From contig WTJR01000069.1 in assembly GCA_011524755.1 (NCBI GenBank), forward strand, positions 15,974 to 24,671: 8,698 bases of DNA, given 5' to 3'. The DNA comes from Halieaceae bacterium (GTDB lineage Bacteria > Pseudomonadota > Gammaproteobacteria > Pseudomonadales > Halieaceae). The translations under genes were made by a program, and so were the position numbers. Below, piece by piece: positions 1-6,816 of this stretch. How positions within the stretch are numbered: position 1 is the stretch's first letter; each line of letters begins with the position of its first letter. The notes under the pieces were generated by a model. The model did no database searches, was not told where the DNA came from, and saw only the letters and a program-made list of their open reading frames with translations.

Positions 1-223
1 AGAAAACAAACCCGTCCTCACTGACGCCCTTCAAGAGAACAAATCGCTGACGGATCGAGCCGTCCGGTTGAACCGTTGCTACCACCACCCCCGTAGGGTC
101 GGCCAACCCTGCCGCGTTAGCCTCTTTTTGCCATTGCTCAAACAACACCAGCGGATCATCGGGCATTGACGCCTCGCGAAGGCCACCTTTGGTGTACTGC
201 CGGCGGTAATCTTGTAGTTCCAT
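1..223 (-). CDS. pdxH: Pyridoxamine/pyridoxine 5'-phosphate oxidase, N-terminal part (cut by window edge)
   Basis: PdxH is the cytoplasmic FMN enzyme that oxidises pyridoxamine or pyridoxine 5'-phosphate to pyridoxal 5'-phosphate, the last step of vitamin B6 biosynthesis and salvage. I translated the minus strand from the ATG at 223; 74 residues are visible before the window ends. They start MELQDYRRQYTKGGLRE, matching the family's R-x-x-Y-T-K-G-G-L-R start, followed by DPLVLFEQW, ADPTGVVVATV and RQRFVLLKG, the conserved strand and FMN-binding segment. The protein is normally about 210-220 residues, so roughly two thirds lie left of the window. The start is fixed by an AGGAGG Shine-Dalgarno sequence four bases upstream. 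It is transcribed divergently from ggt across a 111-bp gap. The family assignment is from remembered similarity but is very strong. Confidence 0.93.
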   Translation of the reverse strand, partial: MELQDYRRQYTKGGLREASMPDDPLVLFEQWQKEANAAGLADPTGVVVATVQPDGSIRQRFVLLKGVSEDGFVF

Positions 224-227
224 GACT

Positions 228-233
228 CCTCCT
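228..233 (-). promoter_or_regulatory. Ribosome binding site of pdxH
   Basis: AGGAGG on the minus strand lies four bases before the ATG at 223. It is a near-perfect Shine-Dalgarno sequence and supports that start. Confidence 0.8.
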
Positions 234-323
234 GAGCGCTCTATGGTAATCGAAGTCGGCAGTACTCTGCGTAATCTCGATGATGTGGTAGCTTTGCACC
301 CCAATTGCTACACCGAAAGTTTT

Positions 324-327
324 GGAG
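324..327 (+). promoter_or_regulatory. Ribosome binding site deciding the ggt start
   Basis: GGAG sits seven bases before the ATG at 335. The upstream in-frame TTG at 305 has no comparable site, and starting there would put a charged ten-residue extension before the signal peptide. The ATG is therefore preferred. Confidence 0.7.
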
Positions 328-334
328 ATCCCTC

Positions 335-2068
335 ATGCGCTTCGCCAGCCTGCTCATCGCCGTCGCGATGACCTTCAACGCTTCCCCTATTTACGCACAA
401 GCCGAGGACCAAGGTGGACCGCTGATTGACTACGGAACTCGCTTTATCCCTGCCATTGCCTCCAAAGGCATGGTCTCTGGCCCTGAGAAACTCGCTTCAG
501 AGGCAGGTCTCGACATGCTTAAGCGTGGGGGCAATGCGATTGATGCGGCGGTCGCCACAGGTTTTGCGCTGGCGGTCACACTGCCACGCGCGGGCAATAT
601 TGGTGGTGGCGGCTTCATGCTGGTGCACCTAGCGGAATCTGACGAGCAGGTATTCATCGATTATCGGGAGATGGCGCCAGATCGTGCCTCACGAGACATG
701 TTCCTCAATGAAGATGGCACCGTAAACAAGCAGATGGCCTACAACAGTGTCAGTGCGGCTGGTATTCCCGGCACGGTGGCTGGAATGATTCACGCACTGG
801 AAAAGTACGGCTCACTCGATCTTAAAACCGTGATTCAACCGGCAATCGATTTGGCGGAAAAAGGGTTCGAAGTTCCCGCAGCCTTACACCTCAATTTGCG
901 CTCTGCCTCGAAACGCTTGTCCAAAAATGCGGAGGCAAATCGTGTCTACCTCGGCGGTAACGGCACCGCACCCGCCATGGGTACCGTATTCAAACAACCT
1001 GATTTGGCTGAGACCCTGAAGCGTATTCGCGATCAGGGGAGTGACGGCTTTTATAAGGGGAAGACCGCCGAGTTGATCGTCGCGGAAATGCAGCGACATG
1101 GCGGACTGATAACCGAGGCGGATCTCGCGAGCTATCGTGCTATCGAGCGCACACCCGTGCGTTCCACGTTCCGTGACTATGAGCTCGTCAGTGCACCACC
1201 GCCTTCTTCAGGCGGCGTCCACGTCTCTCAGATCTTGAAATTGCTCGAGCCTTTCCCGCTTAAAGAGTTAGGGCATAACAGCGCTGGGTACTTACATCTT
1301 CTCATCGAGTCGATGAAGCTCGCTTACGCCGATCGAAGTGAGTATTTGGGCGATCCCGACCGTACAGCGATTCCCGTCGAACAATTAACAAGCGAAGATT
1401 ATCTGGATCAGCGAAGGACCATCATCCGTGATGAAGTGGCAATACCCTCAGCTGAAATCCGACCGGGTAGCTTTGAAGATCTGGAGAGCACTGAAACGAC
1501 GCACTACTCCATCGTCGATCAGTTCGGAAACGTGGTCTCAAACACCTACACAATTAACTTTAGTTTCGGTTCAGGCATTGTCGTGCCAGGCACGGGCATG
1601 CTCCTGAACAACGAAATGGATGACTTTGCCGCCAAGCCCGGGTTCCCCAACGGCTACGGCTTGGTTCAGGGCGAGGCCAACGCCGTATCGGCGGGCAGTC
1701 GACCACTATCCTCCATGACACCAACGCTTGTATTTAGGGATGGCAAGCCATGGATAGCCACGGGCAGCCCCGGTGGTTCACGTATTATTACCGCCGTCGC
1801 ACAAACACTACTCAACGTCATGGCATTTGATATGACACTGGGTATGGCGACGTCGGCCCCACGAATTCATCACCAATGGATGCCCGATATGGCTATGGTC
1901 GAGCCCGGTATTTCGCCCGATACGGTGTCGATTCTCGAGGCGAGTAAACACACGATACTGCGCTCGAACAGCACCATCGGGCGCGTCAACTCGGTACAAA
2001 TTGAGGATGGCTGGTTTTACGGCTACGCAGACCCACGACGACCGGGAGGCCACGTCGCGGTCTGGTAA
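335..2068 (+). CDS. ggt: Gamma-glutamyltransferase / glutathione hydrolase, periplasmic
   Basis: An N-terminal-nucleophile hydrolase that removes or transfers the gamma-glutamyl group of glutathione and related compounds in the periplasm. From ATG 335 it has 577 residues, the usual family length. Residues 1-22 are a Sec signal peptide (MRFASLLIAVAMTFNASPIYA). The proenzyme should self-cleave before the catalytic threonine T388 in ETTHYSIVD, giving large and small subunits. All the E. coli landmarks, numbered from memory, are in register: R111 in DYREMAP (gamma-glutamyl binding), N408, D430 in NNEMDDF, S459-S460 in RPLSSM, and G480-G481 in GSPGGSR for the oxyanion hole. The lid loop over the site (PGFPNGYGLVQG, 435-446) is present, as in glutathione-hydrolysing bacterial enzymes. 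Its stop is one base from the stop of the convergent thioesterase. I see no damage, and the role is likely glutathione turnover and amino acid recovery. Confidence 0.96.
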   Translation: MRFASLLIAVAMTFNASPIYAQAEDQGGPLIDYGTRFIPAIASKGMVSGPEKLASEAGLDMLKRGGNAIDAAVATGFALAVTLPRAGNIGGGGFMLVHLAESDEQVFIDYREMAPDRASRDMFLNEDGTVNKQMAYNSVSAAGIPGTVAGMIHALEKYGSLDLKTVIQPAIDLAEKGFEVPAALHLNLRSASKRLSKNAEANRVYLGGNGTAPAMGTVFKQPDLAETLKRIRDQGSDGFYKGKTAELIVAEMQRHGGLITEADLASYRAIERTPVRSTFRDYELVSAPPPSSGGVHVSQILKLLEPFPLKELGHNSAGYLHLLIESMKLAYADRSEYLGDPDRTAIPVEQLTSEDYLDQRRTIIRDEVAIPSAEIRPGSFEDLESTETTHYSIVDQFGNVVSNTYTINFSFGSGIVVPGTGMLLNNEMDDFAAKPGFPNGYGLVQGEANAVSAGSRPLSSMTPTLVFRDGKPWIATGSPGGSRIITAVAQTLLNVMAFDMTLGMATSAPRIHHQWMPDMAMVEPGISPDTVSILEASKHTILRSNSTIGRVNSVQIEDGWFYGYADPRRPGGHVAVW

Positions 2069-2069
2069 C

Positions 2070-2858
2070 TCAGCTCATCGATCGCACTTTCATTGTCTGG
2101 CGACCCACGGCAACGAGGTCGCCGTTCGCATCCCAGATTTCACAGTCCTGTTCAGTCACGCCCTTTATCAGGGTATGCGATCTGGCTCTGCATAAGATGG
2201 GGCCAGGCGCTGGCTTACCGCGCAATTGCACGGTCATCTCTACGGTCGGCACCCAACCGACATCGGGTACAAGCGTAAAGGAAGGCGGCGGCATCATGTC
2301 CCCAAACATTAAAAGATCGATTGGATGGATATCGGCGCCATCCACATATTGCATGTAGGCAATAAACTCACCGGTGTTGGTGGGTTGCTGATCAGTAAAG
2401 AACTCTGCGCCGCTCACGATGCGCGTATCGATCGTGTTGTGAATCTCCAGCACGTTGTGTTTCGGCACGTCGATGGTCTCGAAGGGAGGCACATCTGGCG
2501 GCGTCATAATCGTGTTGGTGGGGCCTTTCAAACGATCGAGATCGGTATAGGCTGCATTGGCCACAATCTTTAGATTGCCCTCTTGATACAGACGTGCGGA
2601 CGCGAACTGAGTGCCTTTGCCTAGCCGAAGAATTTCAACCTCAACCTCGGCTTCGCCCAGCTGAGTTGGCTCGAGATAAAACGCGTTAATCGAGAGTGGA
2701 TCGGCATCGTTTAGTGACTGCGATATAGCGCGTCCAACAATGGCGAGAACATAGCCACCGTTAGGTACACGACCAATTCGCCATCCCTTTTGCAAATTAG
2801 CACGCCAACGATTTTCGCCGATCGCTTCAAGTGCTGTGTCGTCTAAGAATTTGCCCAT
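2070..2858 (-). CDS. TesB-like acyl-CoA thioesterase (double hotdog)
   Basis: Probably hydrolyses acyl-CoA to free fatty acid and CoA in the cytoplasm. From the ATG at 2858 it has 262 residues, the usual size for two fused hotdog domains. The first hotdog (about 1-110) has GWRIGRVPNGGYVLAIVGRA (25-44), with the N-G-G-Y turn and the long hotdog helix, then YLEPTQLGEAEVEVEILRLGKG. The second (about 150-262) has GWVPTVEMTVQLRGKPAPG and CEIWDANGDLVAVGRQ, typical of the TesB/4HBT_3 thioesterase-like superfamily. An in-frame GTG at 2879 would add seven residues; I prefer the ATG because GGGTGA lies four bases upstream and the GTG has only a weak site. There is no signal peptide. Substrate length cannot be inferred. 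It ends tail to tail with ggt and starts divergently from the envelope gene set. Confidence 0.85.
   Translation of the reverse strand: MGKFLDDTALEAIGENRWRANLQKGWRIGRVPNGGYVLAIVGRAISQSLNDADPLSINAFYLEPTQLGEAEVEVEILRLGKGTQFASARLYQEGNLKIVANAAYTDLDRLKGPTNTIMTPPDVPPFETIDVPKHNVLEIHNTIDTRIVSGAEFFTDQQPTNTGEFIAYMQYVDGADIHPIDLLMFGDMMPPPSFTLVPDVGWVPTVEMTVQLRGKPAPGPILCRARSHTLIKGVTEQDCEIWDANGDLVAVGRQTMKVRSMS
2099..2123. terminator. Possible hairpin at the ggt/thioesterase junction (weak)
   Basis: GGCGACC (2099-2105) and GGTCGCC (2117-2123) form a perfect 7-bp stem with an 11-base loop, about 30 bases past the ggt stop and inside the end of the thioesterase gene. Neither strand has a following T-run, so it is not a classical intrinsic terminator. 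It is the only hairpin I found near a junction that has no intergenic space. It could equally be chance in coding sequence. Confidence 0.2.
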
Positions 2859-2916
2859 TTGCTCACCCAGTGTTATCACCTGTCCAGATCACGCCCAATC
2901 CTGGGTCGCGGCGGAA

Positions 2917-2924
2917 GTGTACAC
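2917..2924. promoter_or_regulatory. GTGTACAC palindrome in the divergent intergenic region
   Basis: A perfect 8-bp palindrome between the thioesterase start (2858) and the TPR gene start (2995). An isolated 8-bp palindrome is common by chance. It is recorded because it lies in the 136-bp divergent promoter region, next to a longer inverted repeat. Confidence 0.2.
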
Positions 2925-2940
2925 ACCTTGTGCTAAGACG

Positions 2941-2970
2941 TAGAGATTATGTGAAAACTATCTCTATACT
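2941..2970 (+). promoter_or_regulatory. Candidate promoter with overlapping inverted repeat
   Basis: TAGAGAT (2941-2947) and ATCTCTA (2960-2966) form a perfect 7-bp inverted repeat with a 12-base spacer, so the half-sites are 19 bp apart, close to two helical turns. The right arm overlaps TATACT (2965-2970), which matches five of six bases of the -10 consensus and lies 24 bases before the GTG start of the TPR gene. No good -35 sits at 16-18 bp. This would fit an activator- or repressor-controlled promoter for the five-gene set, but it is unproven. Confidence 0.4.
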
Positions 2971-2981
2971 TGGGTGTAAGA

Positions 2982-2987
2982 AGAGGA
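2982..2987 (+). promoter_or_regulatory. Ribosome binding site for the GTG start at 2995
   Basis: AGAGGA lies seven bases before GTG 2995. It supports this GTG, which opens directly into a signal peptide, rather than a later ATG. Confidence 0.65.
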
Positions 2988-2994
2988 CTGACTC

Positions 2995-4452
2995 GTGAAA
3001 GTGTTTTCGGCAGGTCTCGCATTATCGACCGCATTGACAGTAGCGACGCTCACACTGACTGCGCCAATGACATGGGCGCAGGACGGCTTGTTTGGTGCCT
3101 ACGACCCTCGACAGCAAGAAACCCTTTGGAACGAAGCCATTTACCTGCAAAGCAGCGGACAGCACAGCGAGGCAATTGAAAAGCTGAAGCGCGCCGCACA
3201 CCTGAGTCGCATCAATGACGGACTCAATGCCAAAAGTCAGCTCCCGTACCTCCGCGCAGAGATTGTCAGCCATCGCGCCCTTGAACAGCTTGCTATGGCG
3301 GACGAGCGTCAGGCTTACTTGTCCCGCATTGAGTCGACAACCATCCCCTCGGGACCGGAAAAAGTAGAAGCACTTCTGGCCCAGGCAGAGTGGCATCAGT
3401 ACGCTCTACTCCAGAATATCGACGAGGAAGAGGAAACCACTGCCCGGATGGGCAAAGCCTGGAACTTCTATCGTCGCGCCCTCAATGAATCGATCGCCAC
3501 CTATGGCGAGGAATCAGAAGCGTTGATCCCAGCGCTAGAAGGCATGGTGCGCGCACAATACCTACTGGCGGGTCACCGCGGCATCGGGGCCGCAATGCCT
3601 GGAAAAATGGACCGCGATGCCACCAATTACGCGGCTGGTAAGGCCACCTTCAAGCGCGGCTTGTCAGTTCTCGTTGCCATGCAGCAGCTCAATCGAGATA
3701 GCTTGGGTGTAAGTCGGGAGATTCAGGCGGAAGACCTTCTCCGGATGGGCGACTGGGCGTGGTGGACCGGCAATCGAATGAACGCTATCAGTTTCTACCA
3801 AGACGCCCTCGCCCTAGCTAATGGTGAGAATTTAGCCGAGAGCGAAGCATCAGCCTCTGAGGAAAGCGCCCTCGACACAGCAAATGACGAACCCGAGATC
3901 AACGCTGAAAGTACACCAACAAGCGACGCGCCAGAGACAGAGATATCGAACACTGAACCTGCGGGCACCATCGCTCCAAACGAATCAACATTGATTGCCG
4001 ATGTGCAGCAAGACCTATCGGAAGCAGCGAAGCTACAGGATCCTGTCGTTGAGGCACCTGAAGACGATGGTGGGCAATCCGAGTCCGAGATGGCCGCATC
4101 ATCGACGGAACCCTACCCGGCCTTCCGTATACTCGATATACCAGTGGCATTACCCGCCGTACCGGGCTTCGATCCTGTGCTGGATATTAAACAGGGTGAA
4201 CCCGCGGAGGGTGACCTCGTTGTGAGTTTCAATATCAGCGCGACCGGTAAAGCGGTCAATCTGGAGCGCATTCAGTTCCCGGTAGTCGAGGGCACTAGAG
4301 GCCCCGAACGGGTCCTTCGACGGCTGAAAAAGATGCGCTTTAGGCCTGTTTTCCAGGACGGAAAGCCGGTGGAAAGTGAGACGATTACGTGGGTATTTGA
4401 ACCGAAGCATTGGGCAATGCCAGGCGCTGTAACGACGGAGGCATCAACATGA
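2995..4452 (+). CDS. Exported TPR protein with acidic linker and C-terminal TonB-C-like domain
   Basis: A 485-residue protein starting at GTG 2995. Residues 1-28 look like a Sec signal peptide with probable cleavage at TWA|QD, so it should be soluble in the periplasm. Residues 40-275 are alpha-helical with TPR-like pairs, for example LWNEAIYLQSSGQHSEAIEKL near the start and GDWAWWTGNRMNAISFYQDA at 252-271. Residues about 277-370 are a disordered Glu/Ser/Ala/Thr linker. The last part (about 385-477) resembles the TonB C-terminal domain: GDLVVSFNISATGKAVNLER, then RRLKKMRFRPVFQDGKPV (442-459), echoing the R-x-x-K-x-x-R-F-x-P pattern and strand order of TonB. Unlike true TonB it has no uncleaved transmembrane anchor and no Pro-Lys rod. 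It is the first gene of the set, and its stop overlaps the next start (ATGA). The fold is inferred; the function is unknown. Confidence 0.8.
   Translation: MKVFSAGLALSTALTVATLTLTAPMTWAQDGLFGAYDPRQQETLWNEAIYLQSSGQHSEAIEKLKRAAHLSRINDGLNAKSQLPYLRAEIVSHRALEQLAMADERQAYLSRIESTTIPSGPEKVEALLAQAEWHQYALLQNIDEEEETTARMGKAWNFYRRALNESIATYGEESEALIPALEGMVRAQYLLAGHRGIGAAMPGKMDRDATNYAAGKATFKRGLSVLVAMQQLNRDSLGVSREIQAEDLLRMGDWAWWTGNRMNAISFYQDALALANGENLAESEASASEESALDTANDEPEINAESTPTSDAPETEISNTEPAGTIAPNESTLIADVQQDLSEAAKLQDPVVEAPEDDGGQSESEMAASSTEPYPAFRILDIPVALPAVPGFDPVLDIKQGEPAEGDLVVSFNISATGKAVNLERIQFPVVEGTRGPERVLRRLKKMRFRPVFQDGKPVESETITWVFEPKHWAMPGAVTTEAST
4437..4441 (+). promoter_or_regulatory. Ribosome binding site deciding the Ser/Gly lipoprotein start
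   Basis: GGAGG seven bases before ATG 4449 marks that codon as the start. It rules out the earlier in-frame ATG at 4410, which would bury the lipoprotein signal behind a polar extension. Confidence 0.85.
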
Positions 4453-5612
4453 ACGGTAACGCGATGAAAGGTCTTATTGCGGTAGCTGCGATTCTGCCAC
4501 TCTTGGCGGGTTGCCCATCAGCGAGTATGCCAACGACACCTTCCAGCCCGTCTGCATCCATGCCACCCGGCGGCAGCTCCGGGTCTAGCGGCTCATCCGG
4601 TAGCTCATCCTCAAGTGGCGGTGGGTCTAGTGGCTCATCGAGCTCGTCTGGAGGTTCATCCGGCGGTGGTTCGTCCGCTGGGGGGTCATCGGGCGGTGGC
4701 GCATCGTCTGGCGGCGGTGCGTCGGGCGGAGGCTCATCGAGCTCCGGTGGGTCATCGGGCGGTGGTAATACCGGTAGCGGCGCGGGCGGCGGCATGCCAG
4801 GCGGAAACCAGGGAGGCGGTGCCGGTGGCATGGAAAGTGGAGACTCTGGTGGATCGGGCGATGGTGCGATGGCAGGCGGCGATCCAGGATTCGGTGATTC
4901 GATTGGTGGCGATCTCTCGCTGCCCAGCCTAGTGGATGAAGAGCCCGTCTACACTGCGTCATCGAGCAGCAGTGGCAGCGGTAGTGGTTCGAGCAATGGC
5001 TCCAGCGAGGGGGGTGGCAGCTCATCAGGCAGTGGCTCGAGTGGCACCAGCGGAGAAAACTCATCATCAGACGCGACCAATGGACAAGTCGCATCTAACG
5101 CAGGTACCGATGCAGGTCAGGCAGGCGGCACGCGCGCCCAAGGTGGTTTAGAGCCTGACTGGGGCTCCACCGACACCATGACAACAGCAGAGCGTGTTGC
5201 CGTTCTGGATAGGCAGCTCGAAGAGAGCACAGGCGTATTTGATGCCATTATTCGGGAAGAGCAACGTCAGCAGCGGGAAAGCCAGCGGGAACAAGGCGCC
5301 AATTCACAAAGCTCGACACAAAGCTCAGATGGCTCGGGAACCGAGACGAGCTCCGGTGGTCGAAATCCTTATGAAGCAGACGACCAAGGTGGATATGGCT
5401 CCGTGGGTGGTGGCATGGGCGGTCGCTCAGGAGGCGCACCTGATGCTCCAGCTGTCTACGAAGCACCTGAGGACATCCCCTCGGGCAACGATGATGACAT
5501 TGTTGCGCGCCAGCTTCGCGAGGCTGCGATGCGGGAACCTGATCCCGACATTCGTGAAGCACTATGGAACGAATACCGAAAGTACAAAGGTATTGAGATA
5601 CCCGAAGAATGA
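4449..5612 (+). CDS. Ser/Gly-rich low-complexity lipoprotein
   Basis: A 387-residue predicted lipoprotein. The signal peptide ends in the lipobox LLAGC, with the lipidated cysteine at residue 22; the next residue is Pro rather than Asp, so sorting to the outer membrane is expected. Residues 41-106 are almost pure Ser/Gly with some Ala, and the chain stays Gly-rich to about 150. After a short acidic stretch (LPSLVDEEPVY) a second Ser/Gly block covers about 171-208. Two parts look folded: a helix around 245-285 (TTAERVAVLDRQLEESTG and a Gln/Arg/Glu-rich run) and the last 40 residues, which contain DDDIVARQLREAAMREPDP and LWNEYRKYKG. I do not recognise a family. The start overlaps the previous stop and the stop overlaps the next start, so translation is coupled on both sides. 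A likely role is a flexible tether from the outer membrane presenting the C-terminal helices; this is inference. Confidence 0.82.
   Translation: MNGNAMKGLIAVAAILPLLAGCPSASMPTTPSSPSASMPPGGSSGSSGSSGSSSSSGGGSSGSSSSSGGSSGGGSSAGGSSGGGASSGGGASGGGSSSSGGSSGGGNTGSGAGGGMPGGNQGGGAGGMESGDSGGSGDGAMAGGDPGFGDSIGGDLSLPSLVDEEPVYTASSSSSGSGSGSSNGSSEGGGSSSGSGSSGTSGENSSSDATNGQVASNAGTDAGQAGGTRAQGGLEPDWGSTDTMTTAERVAVLDRQLEESTGVFDAIIREEQRQQRESQREQGANSQSSTQSSDGSGTETSSGGRNPYEADDQGGYGSVGGGMGGRSGGAPDAPAVYEAPEDIPSGNDDDIVARQLREAAMREPDPDIREALWNEYRKYKGIEIPEE
4569..4785 (+). repeat. Degenerate Ser/Gly-coding low-complexity tract
   Basis: An imperfect short-period tract inside the lipoprotein gene encoding runs of Ser and Gly. 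The longest exact direct repeat I found is 17 bp (GGGTCATCGGGCGGTGG) at 4683-4699 and 4749-4765, 66 bp apart and in frame. Ser is written with TCA, TCG, TCT, TCC, AGC and AGT, and Gly with several codons, so the DNA is far less repetitive than the protein. That suggests selection on the amino acid composition rather than fresh slippage. Confidence 0.7.
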
Positions 5613-6799
5613 TTAATCGTCTTACGACACTGCTGACTCTGCTGGCATTACTCAGCGGTTGCGTTACCGAGACGGTAAAAACAACGGCAGTGCCAACACT
5701 CAGCACCTACGAGACCTCACTCCCCAGCGATGAGGTGCTAGATATTGCGGTGGTGGTTTTTGATCCGGGCATCGCGGATGTAGACCCTGAAGAAGGCATC
5801 TATCCCGAAATTAGGCGCGCCGAGGCGACGTTTATGGCGCGCGAACTCGCTCTCGTGTTGGATGATCAAGGCGTATGGGGGGCTAGTCGGGTTGTGCCCT
5901 CTTCCGAGCACATCACCGATGTCCTGGTCACGGGGGCAATAGAGCAGTCGGATGGAGAGGCACTCTCACTAGCGATCAGGGCAGTGGATGCTCAAGGACG
6001 TGTCTGGCTCGATAAACAGTACGCGGGGACGACCAGTCGATATGCCTATCAGCAGACTCAACGGGTCAAGAAGGATCCGTTTCTCGCGGTTTACAGGGAT
6101 ATCGCGAACGACTTAATTGCGGTTTTCAAATCGTTAGCGCGTAGTGATCGGCTGGCTATCAGGGATGTATCCAAGCTGAAGTTTGCACAGAGCTTTGCGC
6201 CCGAGGCCTTCGAAGGCTATCTCAGTGACGATGAGGGCGCACTGACGCGCGCGGTGCGCCTGCCGGCGGAAAGCGACCCCATGATGGCCCGTATCGGTGC
6301 CATTCAGCAGCGTAACCACATCTTCGTCGATACGCTGCAGGGCCACTACGATAACTTCTCTGGCTCGATGGATGGTCCCTATAACGAGTGGCGTCGCTTG
6401 AGTTATGAGGAAACGGTCGCACTGCGTGAGCTTGAGAACGAGGCACAGACCCAGTTAATCATGGGTGGGATTTCTTTACTGGCCGGTATTGCGGCAGCCA
6501 CTTCCGACGATCGCAATGTGAGAACCGCGGGTGCCGTTGGAATCTATGCAGGTGGCGGCCTCATTAAGAGCGGCCTAGAGCGCAGGGCCGAAGCCAATAT
6601 TCACTCTCTGGCACTCGAGGAGTTAGGGCAGTCATTGGAGGCTGAAATCACGCCACAAGTCATCGAGTTGGAAGACAGAACTATCCAGCTTTCAGGTACG
6701 ATTGAGGATCAATACGGTCAGTGGCGTGAGATTCTAAGTGATATCTACGCCGCCGAAATTGCTGAGCTTCCAACCGATATAAGCCAGCCCTCTCCATAA
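5609..6799 (+). CDS. Lipoprotein with possible CsgG/LpoB-like domain and glycine-rich hydrophobic segment
   Basis: A 396-residue predicted lipoprotein with lipobox LLSGC (cysteine 18) followed by Val, so outer-membrane sorting is expected. Residues about 43-150 show alternating strands and helices: LDIAVVVFDPG, an Arg/Ala-rich helix (RRAEATFMARELALVLDDQG), ITDVLVTGAIEQSDG and LSLAIRAVDAQGRVW. This order recalls the CsgG/LpoB-type periplasmic lipoprotein fold, but I cannot confirm it. Residues 283-322 form a hydrophobic, glycine-rich stretch (LIMGGISLLAGIAAAT, then AGAVGIYAGGGLIKSG) like a glycine-zipper hairpin, flanked by helical regions. The ATG overlaps the previous stop (ATGA) and has almost no Shine-Dalgarno sequence, so translation probably depends on coupling. 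The next gene follows after 17 bp. No specific function is recognised. Confidence 0.8.
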   Translation: MINRLTTLLTLLALLSGCVTETVKTTAVPTLSTYETSLPSDEVLDIAVVVFDPGIADVDPEEGIYPEIRRAEATFMARELALVLDDQGVWGASRVVPSSEHITDVLVTGAIEQSDGEALSLAIRAVDAQGRVWLDKQYAGTTSRYAYQQTQRVKKDPFLAVYRDIANDLIAVFKSLARSDRLAIRDVSKLKFAQSFAPEAFEGYLSDDEGALTRAVRLPAESDPMMARIGAIQQRNHIFVDTLQGHYDNFSGSMDGPYNEWRRLSYEETVALRELENEAQTQLIMGGISLLAGIAAATSDDRNVRTAGAVGIYAGGGLIKSGLERRAEANIHSLALEELGQSLEAEITPQVIELEDRTIQLSGTIEDQYGQWREILSDIYAAEIAELPTDISQPSP

Positions 6800-6816
6800 A
6801 CGAGTCTTGCCGATAG

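Larger units (their letters stand above)
224..334. other. Divergent intergenic region between pdxH and ggt
   Basis: These 111 bp must hold the promoters for both divergent genes. I see no convincing -35/-10 pair on either strand. There is a weak, interrupted dyad: ATCGA at 249-253 with TCGAT at 277-281, and GCAG at 259-262 with CTGC at 267-270 inside it. It is too imperfect to call an operator. Confidence 0.4.

Noticed and set aside
305..334. TTG start giving a ten-residue longer gamma-glutamyltransferase
   Set aside because: No ribosome binding site of note, and the extension would precede a normal signal peptide. ATG 335 has GGAG at seven bases.
2859..2879. GTG start for the thioesterase
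   Set aside because: It adds only seven residues and has a weaker ribosome binding site than ATG 2858. It remains possible.
4410..4448. Earlier ATG for the Ser/Gly lipoprotein
   Set aside because: It would place 13 polar residues before the signal peptide and lie inside the TonB-C-like coding end. The GGAGG site points to ATG 4449.
2995..4452. Calling the first operon gene tonB
   Set aside because: It has a cleavable signal peptide instead of an anchor, TPR repeats instead of a Pro-rich rod, and no exbB/exbD nearby. Only the C-terminal domain is TonB-like.
4569..4785. Possible CRISPR array or tandem-repeat element
   Set aside because: The repeats are short, irregular, in frame and without unique spacers. 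They encode a Ser/Gly linker.
4385..4831. Long minus-strand open frame coding for a Pro/Asp/Glu-rich protein
   Set aside because: It is the antisense shadow of the Ser/Gly tract: Gly and Ser codons read backwards give Pro and acidic residues. The real plus-strand gene has a lipobox, a strong ribosome binding site and coupled neighbours.
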